The notes beneath the pieces were generated by a model, which worked only from the letters and a program-made list of their open reading frames with translations, was not told the origin of the DNA and did not search any database. A DNA stretch of 64,000 nucleotides from Ciona savignyi (Eukaryota > Chordata > Ascidiacea > Phlebobranchia > Cionidae), in the NCBI GenBank assembly GCA_000149265.1, contig CH003381.1, positions 433,762 through 497,761 of the forward strand, read 5' to 3'. Position numbers and translations under genes: made by a program. Shown one piece after another: positions 15,101 through 25,209 of the stretch (position 1 is its first letter; every line of letters starts with the position of its first letter).

Positions 15101-18100
15101 TGACAGTTCAATAGTTTACCACTCAGCTAACTAGCCACAAATAAATAAACAAGATTTACATCGGGTTGGAACAGCTGTATCCGGCCGGGCAGTCCATGCA
15201 GCTTTGTTGGTCGACTGCGGCCACCTGGTTGGAGGGGCAGATCATGCACGAAGTCGAGTTGGCCCCAGAGATGTACCCGGGGCTACATTGGGTGGGGGAC
15301 TGGTTCGGAGAAGCACACATGAAGCCTGGGAAATATTATTTTGTATGTCAACATTCCATTTTTATTCAGGGTTGTAAAGGGTGATTTTTAAAGCAAAATT
15401 TATACTTTGAGAACTTATTTGGGAATAATATCGTCCCACATACCATACCAGCTAGAAACTGTAGGTATTAACATTAACATTTGTAAGATTTGCTCTATGC
15501 AAATTTATAAAATTTTATCCATGGGAATACATTGTCTACACAAATATATCTCTTTAAATGTGTAACATGCCACTAGTTTAACAGAGTTTTATTAATTGAT
15601 TCTCTTGACAAGCATATTTTTCTGATTGTAAAAATAAAGTACCGGCTGGACAAGCTGAACATGATGGCTGGCCGTCAGAAGATGCAAAGTATCCCGGAGC
15701 GCACGCTGTGCACGAAGATGCGCCAAGTGCGCTTGATGTACCGGGTGGGCATGGTGTAGTACTCATCCTATCCTCGCACTCTGAACCAGCGGGGCAGTCC
15801 TCACACACAGGTTTGCCTGCAGGAAAAGAAGGTTAGGTATATTATCCTGGTTCAGCAACACCAGCATTTTATAACGCAGTCAGAATACAATGCTGGGATA
15901 ATATAAGTTTTGCATAGTTTACACCGGATAGAAAACAAGTTTTCAGAATGTTTTCAGAATAAAACTTTGCAGAAAACTGAATGGTCACAGTCAGGTTACC
16001 CGATTACAGAAGTTTTCTTTTGTTGCAATAATTTTTTTAAATAGCCAGTTTTATTCAGCAATCTAGATAACATACTAGTACAAGTCGGTCGGAGATTATA
16101 AGGGTGGATATACAAACAGAACAAACCTGCTGAGCTCCACTTTCCAATGGGGCAGAGTTGTGGGGGTTGGGCTGGATCCGAACAGGAATAACCGCTCGGG
16201 CACAAAGTGCAGAATGCGCTACCTTGGATGGAATACTGCCCGGGGTTGCACGATTGTTGAGTTGTGCTGCCTAGTGAGCAGAATGTGCCAGCCGCGCATG
16301 GCGTGCACGATTCAACGCCAGCCGTGGAGCTAAATGTGCCGGCCGTGCAACTCTGTAATTGAATATGTTTCTTATTAAAACAATAAATTTAAAACAACGG
16401 TTTACTTAAATAGGCAAAGTGAACGTTGCATTGTGGAGACAAGATATTCAACTTATTTGAAAAATTAAACGATGTGTCAAAATAAGTTCCAAAACAAGTA
16501 GGCCTAACTCATACATCAGACAGCTAATAACTTTTAAATAGTCAAGTTGAATATAGCAGTTGTCATACACAGGGGTTATAAAAAAACGAAATAAATCTGG
16601 TTCAATTCGCATCCTGCCAAACAAACAAATAAATTTATCAAAAGGATACTGTATGAAATAAGTAAGTAAAATATGTCACACAAATCTCTTGAATTAGAAT
16701 CCTGAATTATGTAAATGACTTACAATACAAGAAGATGAATCGGTTTGGTTGGTTTGATCGTTGAAGGCACCAGCGGAGCATGGTTGTTTGGCTGCCCCTG
16801 CCCCACCCACACAGCTGGGGAGGTGGGTTAAATGTTAATTTGTGGGGAAACATTTTTGTTGGAAAGGAAACTTAATCTTATTGGACCTGTATGCCTATTG
16901 TTAAATTAACGATTATTGCCTTATTCGCAGAGATAAAATAGGTGTTTTATCGTATGTCTAATTATATATTCATAAGTGTTCAGTTGGTATAGTTAATTGG
17001 TTACATGCACACTGACAGTCTTTGGAAGAATGTTGGATTAAAACCAACTGTTTTCTATTCACTTAAACAAAAACTAAAGAACTCCAACACACTGTTCAAT
17101 AGCACCAGTAACATGACTGCAGTCATATGTGTTCTGACAAATGTCAAAGTCCCCTGGGTTTTCCACCACAAGGATAAACATGAGTATCCTACACAACTCT
17201 TTATTATGACAATATCTTGAGTATTTATTCATTGATGTATTTGGTGTTTCTAACACAGGATAAAACAAAAATATCAGTGAAATTGCGCAACTGCCACAAT
17301 TTCCTGGTATAATACCTCGGGCTTGTGAGGACAAGTTTTATGACATCACAAACAATGATAAAGCAAACAATGGTTGCCACGACATATCATCACAAACGTG
17401 AAGAAAATCAACAAAAATCGCTGGTCGCCTGAACACTTTCTAATATTTGTGTTAAATAAACAATGGACTGTTATTTACAAGTATTTAACCAGCTACCAAT
17501 GTAATGTATTGGGACTCCCATGTTGACAGCAGCGAATAAAGTCAGTTGAACAAAATCATGAAACAATTATTAATCAGTGTAATATATAAAACCATCTACC
17601 AATAGTCACTTTTTTACCATTAAATTATTGTTTTAATTGTCTCTTAAACATTTTTATCTGATCTTTTAAGAAGTAAATATGTCTCCAAAACATTTTATCT
17701 AATCTTTTAAGAAGTAAATATAAGAAACAGTTTTTTTCTGGTAGCATACAATTACACATGAGTAGTAATCCAATTTAAATCCAAGGTAACGTCATCATCA
17801 ATAAAAGAATAAAATTGGTTTAAGACCAAAGGTGTCATCTAGGAGACAGCATGTAAATATTGACAGGGATCATTCCATTGTCCCATTGTTAACGTTCGGG
17901 AAACAATGAAACAGAGAGAACATGAAACACCAAATTCAAATTGAAAATTCAAAAGGCTATCTTGGGTTATATTTCGTCTATAGAAACTGTCTTGCTTTTG
18001 TGGTTAAATTTGCTTTGTGGGTTTTTTACTTGGATTTGAAAAAAAACTGAGGGTGTAAGCTTTGTTTTTTTATTTAAATATGATTCATGTTTGCACATTA

Positions 18101-19030
18101 ATGTTGTTGCCTCTGTTTTAAGCAAATAAACATCAAATTGAAAATTTAAATATTAAATTGAGAATATAAATTAGGAAATTATCCACTTATAATCCGAATT
18201 TTTCTATGGTAAGAAGTATTTCAAAATCTCTTAATAAAAAGTACTCTTTATGCTGCATGTTTTATTTTCAGACTTAACTATTTGAAATATTAATAACACC
18301 ACAATAAAACCAGCAACTGAACTATGAAAGCGGATAAACTTATAATAACCCCTGCTGTAAAACCCTTTGTTTTAACTTCACCCTTGTGATGAACAAGAGA
18401 ATCCAAAATTCTAGGTAAAAAAATTAAAAAATTAATTGGATCAATGCATTTTAAAGCTTTTCAAAATAAAAACTATATTTAAAAAAAGAAGAGTTACAAC
18501 TCACTAATATCCAGTGGGGCACACTGCACATGTCACATTGTTCAATAAATAACTTCCTGGGTCACAATTCTGACCTGTAGAAATGTTAATACATCAAGAT
18601 TAAATATAAAAACGGTGGGGTTACTTGACATAAGCATGTGTAGGTCAGGGTTTGCACACCAGGACCATGTATGTAGGAACAAAAAAAGCTTATCAGCTGG
18701 AGGTCAATGTAAAACCATGGATTAATGCCCTGTTAGCTGGGTCAGATAGGTCTTTGATCAAGGCACTAAGTGGACGCTTGAACGGCATGGGGTAATGGGT
18801 TAAACAAAAACTGTAAAATTTGCCAGATCCATCAAAACAGTGATGATTGTATTAATTTTTGTTCTTATAAGTCAATTACACCCAAAAAAACACAGCAAAA
18901 AATGGCAATAAAGGTACCATTGTTTTTGGTACCTGTATTTTATTAATGTTAAAATCAACTTCAACTCACCATGGCCTAACGAGAACAACAAGAATAACAA
19001 ACATAAAAATAAAATTCGCATTTCATGCAT
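155..19030 (-). CDS. Giant secreted/cell-surface protein of tandem GCC2/GCC3 (ephrin-receptor-like) Cys-rich modules, 30 exons, 3' end outside window
   Basis: Exons in transcript order: 18970-19030, 18505-18574, 16724-16814, 16127-16352, 15643-15816, 15160-15325, 14681-14802, 14212-14322, 13724-13798, 13361-13501, 12892-13038, 12236-12404, 11627-11733, 11203-11374, 10692-10820, 8807-8939, 8068-8208, 7380-7641, 6693-6899, 6242-6447, 5590-5728, 4884-5054, 4470-4619, 3926-4166, 3298-3528, 2826-2955, 2080-2272, 1422-1604, 990-1187, 155-304. All have AG/GT borders and reading phase carries through every junction, giving about 1,565 residues. The start is the Met opening a hydrophobic signal peptide. 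The rest is a run of modules of the form C-P-x-G-x-Y/F-C and C-x-x-C-P-A-G, typical of GCC2/GCC3 (Ephrin_rec_like) domains, with many NxS/T sites. The last exon ends in phase 1 at a normal donor, so more exons lie beyond base 1. No kinase or transmembrane segment is visible. Such modules occur in extracellular animal proteins; ligand and role are unknown. Domain type is fairly sure, but single borders could be off. Confidence 0.85.
560..660. mobile_element. Possible hAT-type transposon terminal fragment
   Basis: A CAGAGGGGTGCAACATG-like terminus is followed by alternating GGCCCGCGG/CCGCGGGCC blocks. This matches the look of hAT termini that begin CAGGGGTG and continue into GGCCCGC-rich sequence. 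I could not find the opposite terminus or an 8-bp duplication, so only a fragment is claimed. It lies in the intron between the last two exons of the GCC2/GCC3 gene in the window. Confidence 0.3.
3674..3906. repeat. 34-bp minisatellite, about 6.9 copies
   Basis: A 34-bp unit beginning CTTTTGACTAAACACCACAT repeats without visible change at 3674, 3708, 3742, 3776, 3810, 3844 and 3878; the last copy is cut short at 3906. The array lies in an intron of the GCC2/GCC3 gene. Its edge is only about 20 bp from the donor of the exon at 3926-4166, so in the transcript the array follows that splice site directly. Confidence 0.95.
5110..5500. repeat. 17-bp minisatellite (core 5217-5335) with degenerate flanks
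   Basis: The core is about seven near-identical copies of a 17-bp unit, ATAAGATTCACCTGCAT. Weaker copies (TTTACCTGAGTTTAAG, ACCTGTATACAACCTCC and similar) extend from about 5110 to 5500. It lies in the intron between exons 5590-5728 and 4884-5054 of the GCC2/GCC3 gene. On the transcribed (minus) strand each unit reads ATGCAGGTGAATC, so it contains both an acceptor-like TGCAG and a donor-like GTGAAT. Confidence 0.9.
8727..8780. repeat. 27-bp direct repeat, two copies
   Basis: The unit ACATGCTCTATGAAGTTCAC plus seven more bases occurs twice in tandem (8727-8753 and 8754-8780). It is intronic, 26 bp from the donor of the exon at 8807-8939. Confidence 0.85.
9104..10475 (+). mobile_element. hAT-superfamily element, 1,372 bp, internally deleted
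   Basis: The ends are perfect inverted repeats over 16 bp, TAGTGCTGTGCCGATC and its reverse complement. They are flanked by a perfect 8-bp target duplication, GGAATTAC, at 9096-9103 and 10476-10483. An 8-bp duplication and a TAGTG terminus fit hAT. Both ends carry dense GATCGCGATC motifs, probably transposase-binding sites. A short plus-strand frame at about 9615-9707 contains QSSAERVLK, resembling the C-terminal dimerisation motif (xSSAxERVFS) of hAT transposases, and then stops; I read it as a possible remnant. No full transposase is present. The element sits in the intron between exons 10692-10820 and 8807-8939 of the GCC2/GCC3 gene. Confidence 0.88.
10850..11195. repeat. Degenerate tandem repeat in GCC2/GCC3 intron
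   Basis: Diverged copies of phrases such as ACACAGGCTGTG, TACTTAGATACA and GACTCAGATACA recur every few tens of bases between two exons (11203-11374 and 10692-10820). The pattern looks like an old minisatellite rather than coding sequence. Confidence 0.5.
12740..12865. repeat. 17-bp minisatellite, about seven degenerate copies
   Basis: Units of the type ACAGGTGGTGCTTATAG and ACAGGTTGTGCTTGTAG follow one another in the intron after exon 12892-13038. On the opposite strand the unit reads ATAAGCACCACCTGTCT. It shares length and the ATAAGnnnCACCTG frame with the array at 5217-5335, which lies in the same gene in the other orientation. Confidence 0.75.
17649..17722. repeat. Two-copy direct repeat of about 38 bp
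   Basis: The phrase ATCTTTTAAGAAGTAAATAT with its CATTTTATCT lead occurs twice with one or two changes. It lies in the 1.7-kb intron between exons 18505-18574 and 16724-16814, where I see no coding signal. Confidence 0.6.
18970..19030 (-). other. Signal-peptide exon of the GCC2/GCC3 protein
   Basis: The exon starts at an ATG at 19030-19028 and encodes 20 residues, MHEMRILFLCLLFLLFSLGH, then breaks in phase 1 at a GTGAGT-type donor. The hydrophobic core of Leu, Phe and Ile followed by a small residue (the next codon reads Gly) is a classical signal peptide. The next exon begins at once with the first cysteine-rich module (GQNCDPGSYLL...). A second in-frame Met three codons later could also serve as the start without changing the signal. 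Confidence 0.8.
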
Positions 19031-20990
19031 TTATACCATCACTGTGTTTGACTTAAATTTTGAAACTCTGGAAAAAGTAGATCTACAGTTGTTATTAAGT
19101 CCGGTAATCTAACAGCTTGACTGCTAACATGAGGTGTATCGCTGTGCACCTTACCGAGTTTGTTTATTTGGTATATAATGAGCCACCTGAATTAAACAGT
19201 GTGTCCTTATTAATATTTACACAATGAAATATTTCACAGCACTTGGTTATAACAACACAGTAAATTCATATAGAACCAAAATATCAAAATTGCTTAGTAA
19301 ATTCACACCTGCTTTAAAACTATTGCACACTACATGCTAAAATGTTGCACAATTAAATCTAGTTAGAAATTGACACACTCTCATACCGAGCTTCAGGCAA
19401 TTCAACAAAAAGCGTAATTGCTGAGATGAATTTACACTAAATCACAAAACTTGGAACATAAACATCATTATCCATGCAATACTTGCTGATTTTTCGCTAA
19501 TATTTCATTACTTTGATCTACCATAAAATAATTTGATGATAACAAATGACAGGATGCGATATTCATATTTACGCTTATTCCCATAAATGAGAAAATGCAA
19601 GGGACGTTAACACACAGACAATGGTAACCCATTTTCGGCTAACAGGCGACGCACTAATCCACCAGGCTACCTAATTGATCGAGTCCGATAAAACCTATCA
19701 TCATCTTCCAATGGATATAAATGAGTGTTCTATCAAAAAGTCATGTTTTCACATTTTAATCAATCTGTACTAAACACCATATTCTAAATAAATGTACAGC
19801 GAAACTAAAATTAATTTGGTTAGTTTTAAAGAGTTTATTTAATTTAGATGTGGCTTTCTTTCTTTGTCTCCCATCGTTTCTTTACATACTTTAAATGTAT
19901 AGTGTTAAATAAAATTTTCTGTACGCTGTAAAAAACACTTTTATACTTGTGATTAAAAACGCTGAGACTGCTGTTTAAACTTAGCTTCGCGATGTGCTGT
20001 TTAAACTTTGCTTCCCATGTTTATTACCGCGTCTTCAACTTTATTATGAAATTTAAGTTAGCGTTGTTTGTCGCTCCAGAAACCAACCGCTGGTGGCGCT
20101 ATATTAACGAACAAAAATGTGGTCAGATGTTACGGTCGGTACTGAATGGTTTACGCGACCGATACAAGACCAAGTAATATACAAAAAACGACCTGGCCTA
20201 CGAGCTCATCATGGATTTAAAATTCAGATCATTAAAAATGTTTATTGCGACCGGTACGGTAATGTGCCGTATGGTTAACGCGACGGATACATATACCAAT
20301 TTAGGTATACTGACTTCACAGAAACCCTATGATGGGTTTAGAACTTATACACGGTAAAAGCATGGTTAAGGCGTTCGATTCGTATACAGCATTAAATGAA
20401 CTATGTATTACGTTTGATGTTTTTTTCTAGTTCTTTAGATGTTAAATGTCACCTGTGTTAAGTGTTTTTTCTTTTCTTTAACTTTTTTTTTCTTCAAAGA
20501 GCGCCGTAGCGCTTAAATAAAGGTTTATCGGTATATAATTGGCGTAAATATAAATGTGCCGAAGCTATGACAGTTTGATATTCACAATAGAATAGAAATA
20601 TTGCTTCTGTGAGAATTTAGATCAAACAAAGAACGTAGCAAACGTCGCCTAAAACCAGTGGATTAGAGTAAAGTTGTTGAAATATCCCATGTTCAACATA
20701 CCAAGTTATGCGACCTTGTAGTTTAACGGATTGAACTGTACAATATTTTCATTGTGTTTAACAAACCGGAAGACATTGGGCAACTGAACCGCAAGTTATG
20801 ACACCATAAACTCTGTGTAAAGACTTTAATTTGGATTTTCCCATCTTCCGAGAAAGAAATAGCATCCATTTATCGCGGGTGGTTCAAAAAGCGCTAAAAC
20901 AATTTAGAACATCATATTTTATTAGCTTAAAGCGCTCTTTATTTGTTTTTCTATATGGACTTAAACAAAATGTCATTATTTTCGGTAATG
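19031..20990. other. Intergenic region between the GCC2/GCC3 gene start and GNAT gene A
   Basis: This holds the promoter side of the GCC2/GCC3 gene and the 3' flank of the first acetyltransferase gene. The only long reading frame (19992-20177, plus) has no recognisable motif. A fragment near 19600-19690 resembles a rearranged SINE. A small perfect hairpin, AGCGC-CGTA-GCGCT (20500-20513), follows a T-rich tract. No gene is supported. Confidence 0.5.
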
Positions 20991-22888
20991 TTAGTCGATC
21001 TTTTTAACCATGAGTCTGATGCAGTAGTGAGGCGGTTCCGCGTCTTTCATGAACCGAATCCCCGTAACTGGATCAACATGATCTACGAATTTGATTTCAT
21101 TCTTCATACTATACCCAAGATTCTCGGTTAATCGCTGAGCATAGATTGAAGTAGATTCGCTGATAATGTAACCACAATTTAACTCGTTGGCTACCAATTC
21201 TAATCTGTAAAAAATAACATTGATACTTCGTTAGCCGTTTACACTCTTTACACTTGTTTTTATTTGACCACTTTTTGCGTACCTTTTTCTAATTTTCGTC
21301 ATTATTCCTTGGCGGCAGTAAGCTTCCTTGACTGTAGAAAATGCAACAACAAGATACCGACTGTCACCAACATAAGACGATATGTCTTGTAGAAGAGCAT
21401 CAAACAGTCTCTGAACAAAAGCAGTTTTAATCCTTTATGCGTGATAAAATTTCTAGAACAAACATATGTAGTTGTATCTATTTTTCAATGAATGTGGCAA
21501 AAATGGGCGCTATCACTTGGGTAAACCTCGGGTTACCGGATGTCTCCGTCGGGTTACCTATGCTGTACAAGTTTGTTAAATAAGAAGGTGACATTTAATA
21601 TTTGTTTTGTTTAAGGCATTAATTCACTTGGTTTCAGTAACACCCACTTAATTAATACCCCATCAAAGAACACAACATGTTAGCTAGCGGTTGGTTTGAC
21701 CGCACAATCCATCGACTGACTGTCTGACGTACTACCGTGATTGATGGGCTAATTAAAACATTACAAAATACTTAATTATATACAACTCATTGCAATATCT
21801 ATTTTAACCTGAATGTGGGCACCAGGTATTCTGACGATTTGCATGTTGTGTTATCGGCTCTTGCGTATTGGTATCCACGGGGATAAACATTATTATCCTA
21901 TATATATGACTGTTACAATGTCTTATCTTCGTGTGGTTGCATTTGTGCGTTGATTACCTCTTGATCAACGCTTATAGTAACCACCCGTCGTTGTTATCTA
22001 TCACGCTCAGGCCCGCAAGACGTTACCGCCTATTTTCAAATATATGACTGTGGTGGTAGTGCAATGTTTAGGAGGAGTTGTGTGAAATGAGTTTTCTTAA
22101 TGTTAAATTCAATCATTTTATACACAACATTTAGAGTCGACTACAGGTTACCGAGAACTCCACTTAAAACTATAACATGGTAACCTTAACCGATACAAAT
22201 CAAATTTGTTGATCGAGCCCGAAGCAGATCTGCTTACCATCACCGGCGAAATTATATTTTCGGGTGGAGTTACTTTTTCATTCCCAACATGTTGCAACGA
22301 GCCAAGTATCATTCCCACATTTTCCCCAGTTTTTTTGTCATAGGCGATGAGCGATCCGTTGTCCCGAATAATTCCCTAAAGTTTTAACGTTAAAACATAT
22401 TGCTGCAGCTAAAAGTTAAGTGATCTGTTATAAATACTTAACGGTATGTTTAGTTGTACTCGATAATTTTGTTTACACAAGACAAGTTATTGACCCAAAT
22501 AAAAGGTAAGACGACTCTTCAAGCTATAGTGCATATGACGCTTAAGCAACCTTTTTTATGGCTGACATGACATGTAACTATTTGTGGTTGGAATCGAAAC
22601 CACGGACCAAATCTAAATATATTTGTCCATAATTCCAAATTACCGTCAATGCGTAAATATACCAAATATATTTGCACAATTTAAGCTGTCATAAAATTGA
22701 CTTACTTTTCCTGCAATTGCCAGAAGCGCGGCTGTTTGACCAGGGTACGATTTTTCTATCACCTTGCAGATTGGTTCCCTTGGCACAAAGTGGTTGGTAA
22801 GTAAATCTAGCATTGCATCTTCGTCTGCAGCGACCAGCCTGCGGCAACCTATTTTGCCAGGAATCAAGTCTTGTTCTATATCTGCCAT
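20991..22888 (-). CDS. GNAT-family N-acetyltransferase, arylalkylamine/dopamine N-acetyltransferase-like (copy A)
   Basis: Four exons with continuous phase: 22706-22888, 22238-22375, 21283-21410, 20991-21204; product 220 residues. The N-terminal RRLVAADEDAMLDLLTNHF followed by PREP resembles the first strand and helix of insect-type arylalkylamine acetyltransferases. The third exon ends a beta strand (LVVAFSTVKEAY) and runs into CRQGIMTKIRK, the position of the acetyl-CoA loop (motif A, usually R/Q-x-x-G-x-G/A); here the first Arg is Cys139 and the last small residue is Met. The last exon carries helix and strand sequence NELNCGYIISESTSIYAQ and ends VKKID. Members of this family acetylate amines from acetyl-CoA in the cytosol; the substrate here is unknown. 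The start codon lies just after an AG (GTCAG/AATGG), which could be a 5'-UTR or spliced-leader acceptor. Copy B lies upstream on the same strand. Confidence 0.75.
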
Positions 22889-25209
22889 TCTGACCGTTTT
22901 GCGGCTGCGAATTAATTTAAATCAAGTTTATTACGACAATGAATAATAGCCTCTATGACTTTATAACATTATAACAAGAATGGAAACATTCACGCGTCTG
23001 CCGCAATGCATAATAAATTTACTGTGCTAACTGTAAACTCAGGTTCCCAATGGTGTCGTGAAAGTAACGCTTATCTTGTTTTGACTTATTAAAGAGTAAG
23101 CTGTATTCTGTATAAGCCTACTGTACAGTGCCTTAGCTGTTACATTTTACCTAATAACAATGTACCGTTTCTTTCTTTATCTATCAATTTGCCATGGTTG
23201 AACACGTCAACGCGCTGCTGCAACTTTTCAGTGAATGCCTTTTATGCGAATACTACACGCTACAAGAACTTGTTGATTAAATTTTCAGTGGTAAACTTCC
23301 GGTGACGCAATATAACATGTGGTAGACTGGGAAAGCAGGATTACTCGCTATAAACACGTTGACTTGAATAAGAATATACGGATATTGCAATAACCTCCTT
23401 TTTTACAATTTTCTTTAAAATCGCCAGCTTGCTACGTTGGCAGACCACTAGAATATAAGTTGAATCTATGTAGTTAACTGTAGTGGATTTTTGCTAACTT
23501 ATTGAAACTGACGTGCAGCATTTTAAAATAAAATTGTTTTTTTTAAATGTTTCGACCATTCGTATTTAAGGTTTGTCTGAATCAAACATATAGTGAAAAG
23601 AATTATTTTTAGATTGGAGTTCGAGCTTTTCGCTTGACTGACTCCGTCAGTAGTTAAGTCATTCGTGGGAACTGTGAACAAACAATGGGAAACAGCTACA
23701 AGGGAAAACCACAACCTTAACACTTTACTGGGATTAGTTTATTTTAATATATTACGTTCCAAAAAACGCAGTCAATTTTACTTGCTGTGTTATCTATCTT
23801 TTTCATTTGCTAGCAACCCTTCTTTGGCTTGCTATTTATTTACTTATTTATTTTTTCTTATTTATTATTTATTTTAACATTTTGTTTGTTTTGTTTTTCT
23901 TTTTTATTATTTATGGTGCACTACCGTAGTGCTCCTTTTTCACACTCCTACTTAAGTAATAATCAAATGCATTAGTGTTATGCAATTTGCGTGCTTTAAT
24001 GAGACTATTTATTGTAAATATGCCCCGGTAGGTGTGCTTGAAACTAATAGTGTTATCTGACATTAGTGGAATTTCATTTTAGGGGGTTTTTCTTTTTCCA
24101 CTCTGGTCTACGCTTTCGGGCCACACCTTCTCATAAAGCCGGCTCCCCCTCAGTAATGATCGCGCTTTACCGCACATTCTTCTTCAGGGCTCTATAGTCT
24201 ATATCGTTTTGATCTATATTAAATTTGGATCGCTTAATATTGTTCGTTCGCCTAGGTTTGGCGGCCGCGTCCGCTATATTTATTAAATTATATATTTTTT
24301 TCTTTAATGACGTGTTAACTACTGTTCGTGTTGCCGTCGTTTCCCGTTCCTGTATCGTGATTATATTCGTTTGCCATTTTTAAAACTGGGGCAAAAATGA
24401 ATAAACTAAACTATACATGTATACTTATGTAGCATTCACTATAGATACCTAAGTTTTAAGGGTGAGGTCGACGAAAATAATAATTGGGATTTTAACAATG
24501 ACTAAAAATAAAAAAAATGCTGTGTTTTTAATTAGCGTCTAAATAGTGTTCTAGGTTGCTATAGTGTTTTGGTTGTTGAGGGTTCCTTTATTACGCCTGG
24601 CGTACTTGAAATGGCGTCTGACGTATGTGATCGGTTGTACTCGAACCCGGTAACAAAACTGTCACTGTTTTAATTTAACATTATTATGCGTTTCTTCGCA
24701 CTTGTTGCTCCGGTTGCTGTTCAGCTCGAAATGTTTTAACAAATTGTGTCTTTCAGGTCCGCCCGATTTAGTTTGATTGGTTAGTGCGTTGCAGATGTTG
24801 GCATAAAAAAGATTTAATATCACCTTTTCTCGAAGCGACATGGCATACCTATCAAGCGCTTAAAAATATAAAAAAAAAATGTAAAAAAAAAGAACCCTTA
24901 ACTAATTGTACAACATAACATGAAGTAGGGTATAAACTAAATAGACTCAACCACGTTTTTATTTAACTTGTTTATGTTTTTTTGTGTGAAACATGACAAC
25001 CACGTATAAATCTTTTAAGATGGATTTACCACCAGCCAGAAAATAAATGACACTTCCATCCATCAATGTAGGTTTAGAAAACGTAATACACAAATGAAAC
25101 AAATTATTTTATTAGCGTGTATGACTGTATGACGTGTATGTACAATATATTGAATTATATATATATTTTTATACTGTATATATATAAAATGTCATGATAT
25201 TTGGTAATG
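22889..25209. other. Intergenic region between the two GNAT genes
   Basis: AT-rich spacer with T-rich runs (about 23820-23920) and a perfect hairpin GCACTA-CCG-TAGTGC (23918-23932). A moderately GC-rich patch near 24100-24280 is unassigned. Short reading frames here lack motifs or clean exon borders. The 3' end of GNAT copy B begins at the right edge. Confidence 0.5.

Noticed and set aside
23665-23877. 70-codon frame with hydrophobic end
   Set aside because: The end is translation of a T-rich low-complexity tract; no conserved residues, no exon borders.
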